DNA from: Hydractinia symbiolongicarpus | Taxonomy: Eukaryota > Cnidaria > Hydrozoa > Anthoathecata > Hydractiniidae | Direction: 5' to 3' | DNA: 64,000 nt | Assembly (NCBI RefSeq): GCF_029227915.1 | Contig: NC_079883.1 | Location: 20,520,001-20,584,000 of the forward strand | Shown: positions 62,280-64,000 of the stretch, piece by piece | Layout: each line of letters starts with the position of its first letter | Numbering within the stretch: position 1 is the first letter of the stretch | Notes under the pieces: generated by a model | The model's input: the letters and a program-made list of their open reading frames with translations, nothing else | Told to the model about the DNA's origin: nothing | Databases searched by the model: none | Program-made: the position numbers and the translations under genes

Positions 62280-62960
62280 GCTTGGGGAAAAAATTATGGA
62301 TTTCAAAGGCTAATCACCATAATGATTTTGGATGAATGGAAACGATCTTCACTTGAAGGTCCAGAAGGCAAATTGAAGTAAACGAAACCTGGTGGTTTAT
62401 TCCTATCAGACACTGATATCAAGAATTTTAAAAGACTAAGGATACTGAAAAATTAGGAATTAAAAATTACAAAGGGTAAAGCATACGCTCAAAAACTTAT
62501 TAATAAGATCAAAGAAGTGCAGTGAACGAATTTGAACATTGAGACGACTCCATTTTTACAAAAGCTAGAATATTTGACAGATAAAACACAGAGGAGGCTC
62601 ACTTTAGTGGAGATAAAAAAACGAGAATAAAGAGCTTTAGACAGAGAACTACAAGCCATTATCGGTAACTTAAACAATTAAGGAACAAGAAGATATTCTA
62701 CAATGATAAAAAGGTCGAAGAAAAGATGGGGAGGTGGAAGTAAAAAAAGACGCAGCCCGGTGACACAGAGGATCAACAAAAGATATAGCAAGAAGACATC
62801 GATAAGGATCAGGATAATCTCAAAAATTTATAGGATGAACGTGAAGTTGCAAGTCAAGTTCATGGACTGATGTCGAGCAAGGTGGATGGTGATAAGTCTC
62901 TCCCTGAGAAGGTTAACATCTTGTTTAAAGAACAGGGGATTATCATAACATCAATTAAAA
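62280..62960 (+). pseudogene. Coiled-coil element protein remnant, plus strand
   Basis: Plus-strand pieces in shifting frames: Leu-Asn-Ile-Glu-Thr-Thr-Pro-Phe-Leu-Gln-Lys-Leu with a long Lys/Glu helix (62536-62640), then Asp-Thr-Glu-Asp-Gln-Gln-Lys, Glu-Val-Ala-Ser-Gln-Val-His-Gly-Leu and Ser-Leu-Pro-Glu-Lys-Val-Asn-Ile-Leu-Phe-Lys-Glu-Gln-Gly-Ile (up to about 62955). The last block, just before an expected membrane helix that is lost here, recurs in cnidarian Polinton-associated proteins as far as I recall. At least three stops. Divergent from the capsid-like gene. Confidence 0.5.
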
Positions 62961-64000
62961 CAAAATTAAAATTAATTATTTAAATTAAGTCATTTTTCAC
63001 TACGTGGATAACTAGGGAATCACGATCCTATACATTTTCTTGATAACCATTTTACAGTAAAGGCATTTCTAGAAGTTTTTTGTTGTGTTTTAGCAGGTCT
63101 CTGCCTACGTCAGCAAAATTTTGAGCCATTATATCTGCTTAAGCGTTTGTCGAGGACATATGATCTTATACATTACTTTGATCACCATTTCAACCTCTAC
63201 ACATTACAGGCAATGGATAAACTAAATTTCGCCATTTTTGTATATGCACTGCTGACGTTAACAGAACATCTAAAACAACCTATTTTCCTATTGTCCTTCG
63301 GGCCTCGACTAGTATATAATAATATGAAGTGTCTGTGACAGACATAGTGAACGTGTTTACCTTGAAGTCGCCGAAATTTCTTTGCAGTCGTCGAAAAAAG
63401 TATGTCTTATTTGTTAACTGCCTAGATGTTACAGCACGACGTCAATGCATTTAGACTGGTGTCAATTCAATAAATAAGAATGGTAACGTTTAAATGGGAG
63501 GCAAACAAAAAACTATATTGTGGCAGCTAGAAGATAAACTTTAAGCGAGAGAAAGAAAATTATATTTCATAACTATGCAAAATCTTTATGGCTGTACAGG
63601 ATGAAAATAAAACAAGTAGGTTTTGGATGTACTTACCAGTAAACATCAAAAATAAGTTCTTTTACTTAAGATAACAAAAAATATTTTACGTACTATAATA
63701 ATAAAAGCATTTTATAACCTTTGTTTAAACTTCAATAAATATCTATTATAACTGACAACAATATTTTTTTCATTTTTATAGTCCCTTTTCCACAAAATAC
63801 TACCAGCTTCGAACGATGAATTTTGTTGTGATGAGATGGCACCAAATTTGAATAAATATACAGACCGGAAACATTCAACAACAAATCGAAAGCGCAATAT
63901 GTTGGCTTTTTGTAATTTTTACCACCCTGCAAATATTTTCAAACATTCTTAGTCTTTTTTTAGGATGTTTTTTGTTATGATGGCTAAAACGTGTAAATTG
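62961..64000. other. AT-rich non-coding stretch at the window end
   Basis: The base composition returns to that of the host. Short frames (63147-63338, 63712-63932) have no support. A weak repeat of GTCTGTGACAGACATAG-like sequence near 63330 is too short to name. Confidence 0.4.

Larger units (their letters stand above)
59525..62960. mobile_element. Polinton/Maverick-type element, copy B, strongly decayed
   Basis: Minus-strand packaging ATPase and capsid-like pieces and a plus-strand coiled-coil gene remnant, all multiply broken, with a 740-bp MITE inside. Copies A and B overlap in content only for the ATPase, where they differ clearly, so B is a second insertion and not a duplication of A. 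Borders and terminal repeats were not found. Confidence 0.75.

Overview
This looks like a stretch of an animal nuclear genome, AT-rich and repeat-dense. The two clear host genes are eukaryotic, one with a canonical GT-AG intron. The mix of repeats (tRNA-headed SINE, TTAA- and TAA-target MITEs, THAP-domain transposon, LINE and Polinton remnants) is what I associate with cnidarians, perhaps a hydrozoan. That placement is an inference, not proven by any single marker. Most of the 64 kb is non-coding, and most short open frames are chance or sit inside satellites.

Layout. 0-12 kb: foldback MITEs, a 10-bp-unit minisatellite (2.56-3.12 kb), an 82-bp tandem repeat (3.57-3.91 kb), a two-unit hairpin satellite (5.03-5.38 kb), two exons of an unidentified minus-strand gene or pseudogene (5.58-6.27 kb), a degenerate satellite (8.7-10.1 kb) and a retroelement protein fragment (11.1-11.4 kb). 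12-23 kb: mainly non-autonomous DNA transposons, among them a 1.47-kb TTAA-flanked element with a broken THAP zinc finger, a piggyBac-like MITE and two SINE copies. 23-30 kb: AT-rich sequence in which I recognise nothing. 30.3-34.9 kb: a degenerate satellite that passes into a younger 78/88/91-bp array of about 24 units. 35.6-38.1 kb: a long SINE copy, a P2X7-domain-like pseudogene piece and a LINE remnant.

39.7-45.2 kb is the host gene island. It holds a SENP1/2-type SUMO protease and, 1.2 kb downstream on the same strand, a two-exon DDX41 DEAD-box helicase. Both appear intact. A six-unit hairpin satellite follows at 46.35-47.4 kb.

51.8-63.0 kb is the most remarkable part: remains of two Polinton/Maverick-type (adintovirus-like) elements side by side, visibly richer in GC than their surroundings. 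Copy A (51.8-58.35 kb, minus strand) keeps the gene order protein-primed family B DNA polymerase, small accessory and membrane proteins, zinc-ribbon/HNH-like protein, and truncated packaging ATPase, with about a dozen frameshifts or stops. Copy B (59.5-62.96 kb) is more decayed. It keeps ATPase, capsid-like and coiled-coil pieces, and a piggyBac-like MITE is inserted between its capsid and ATPase pieces. The ATPase is therefore present twice. Neither copy can encode a working set of proteins.
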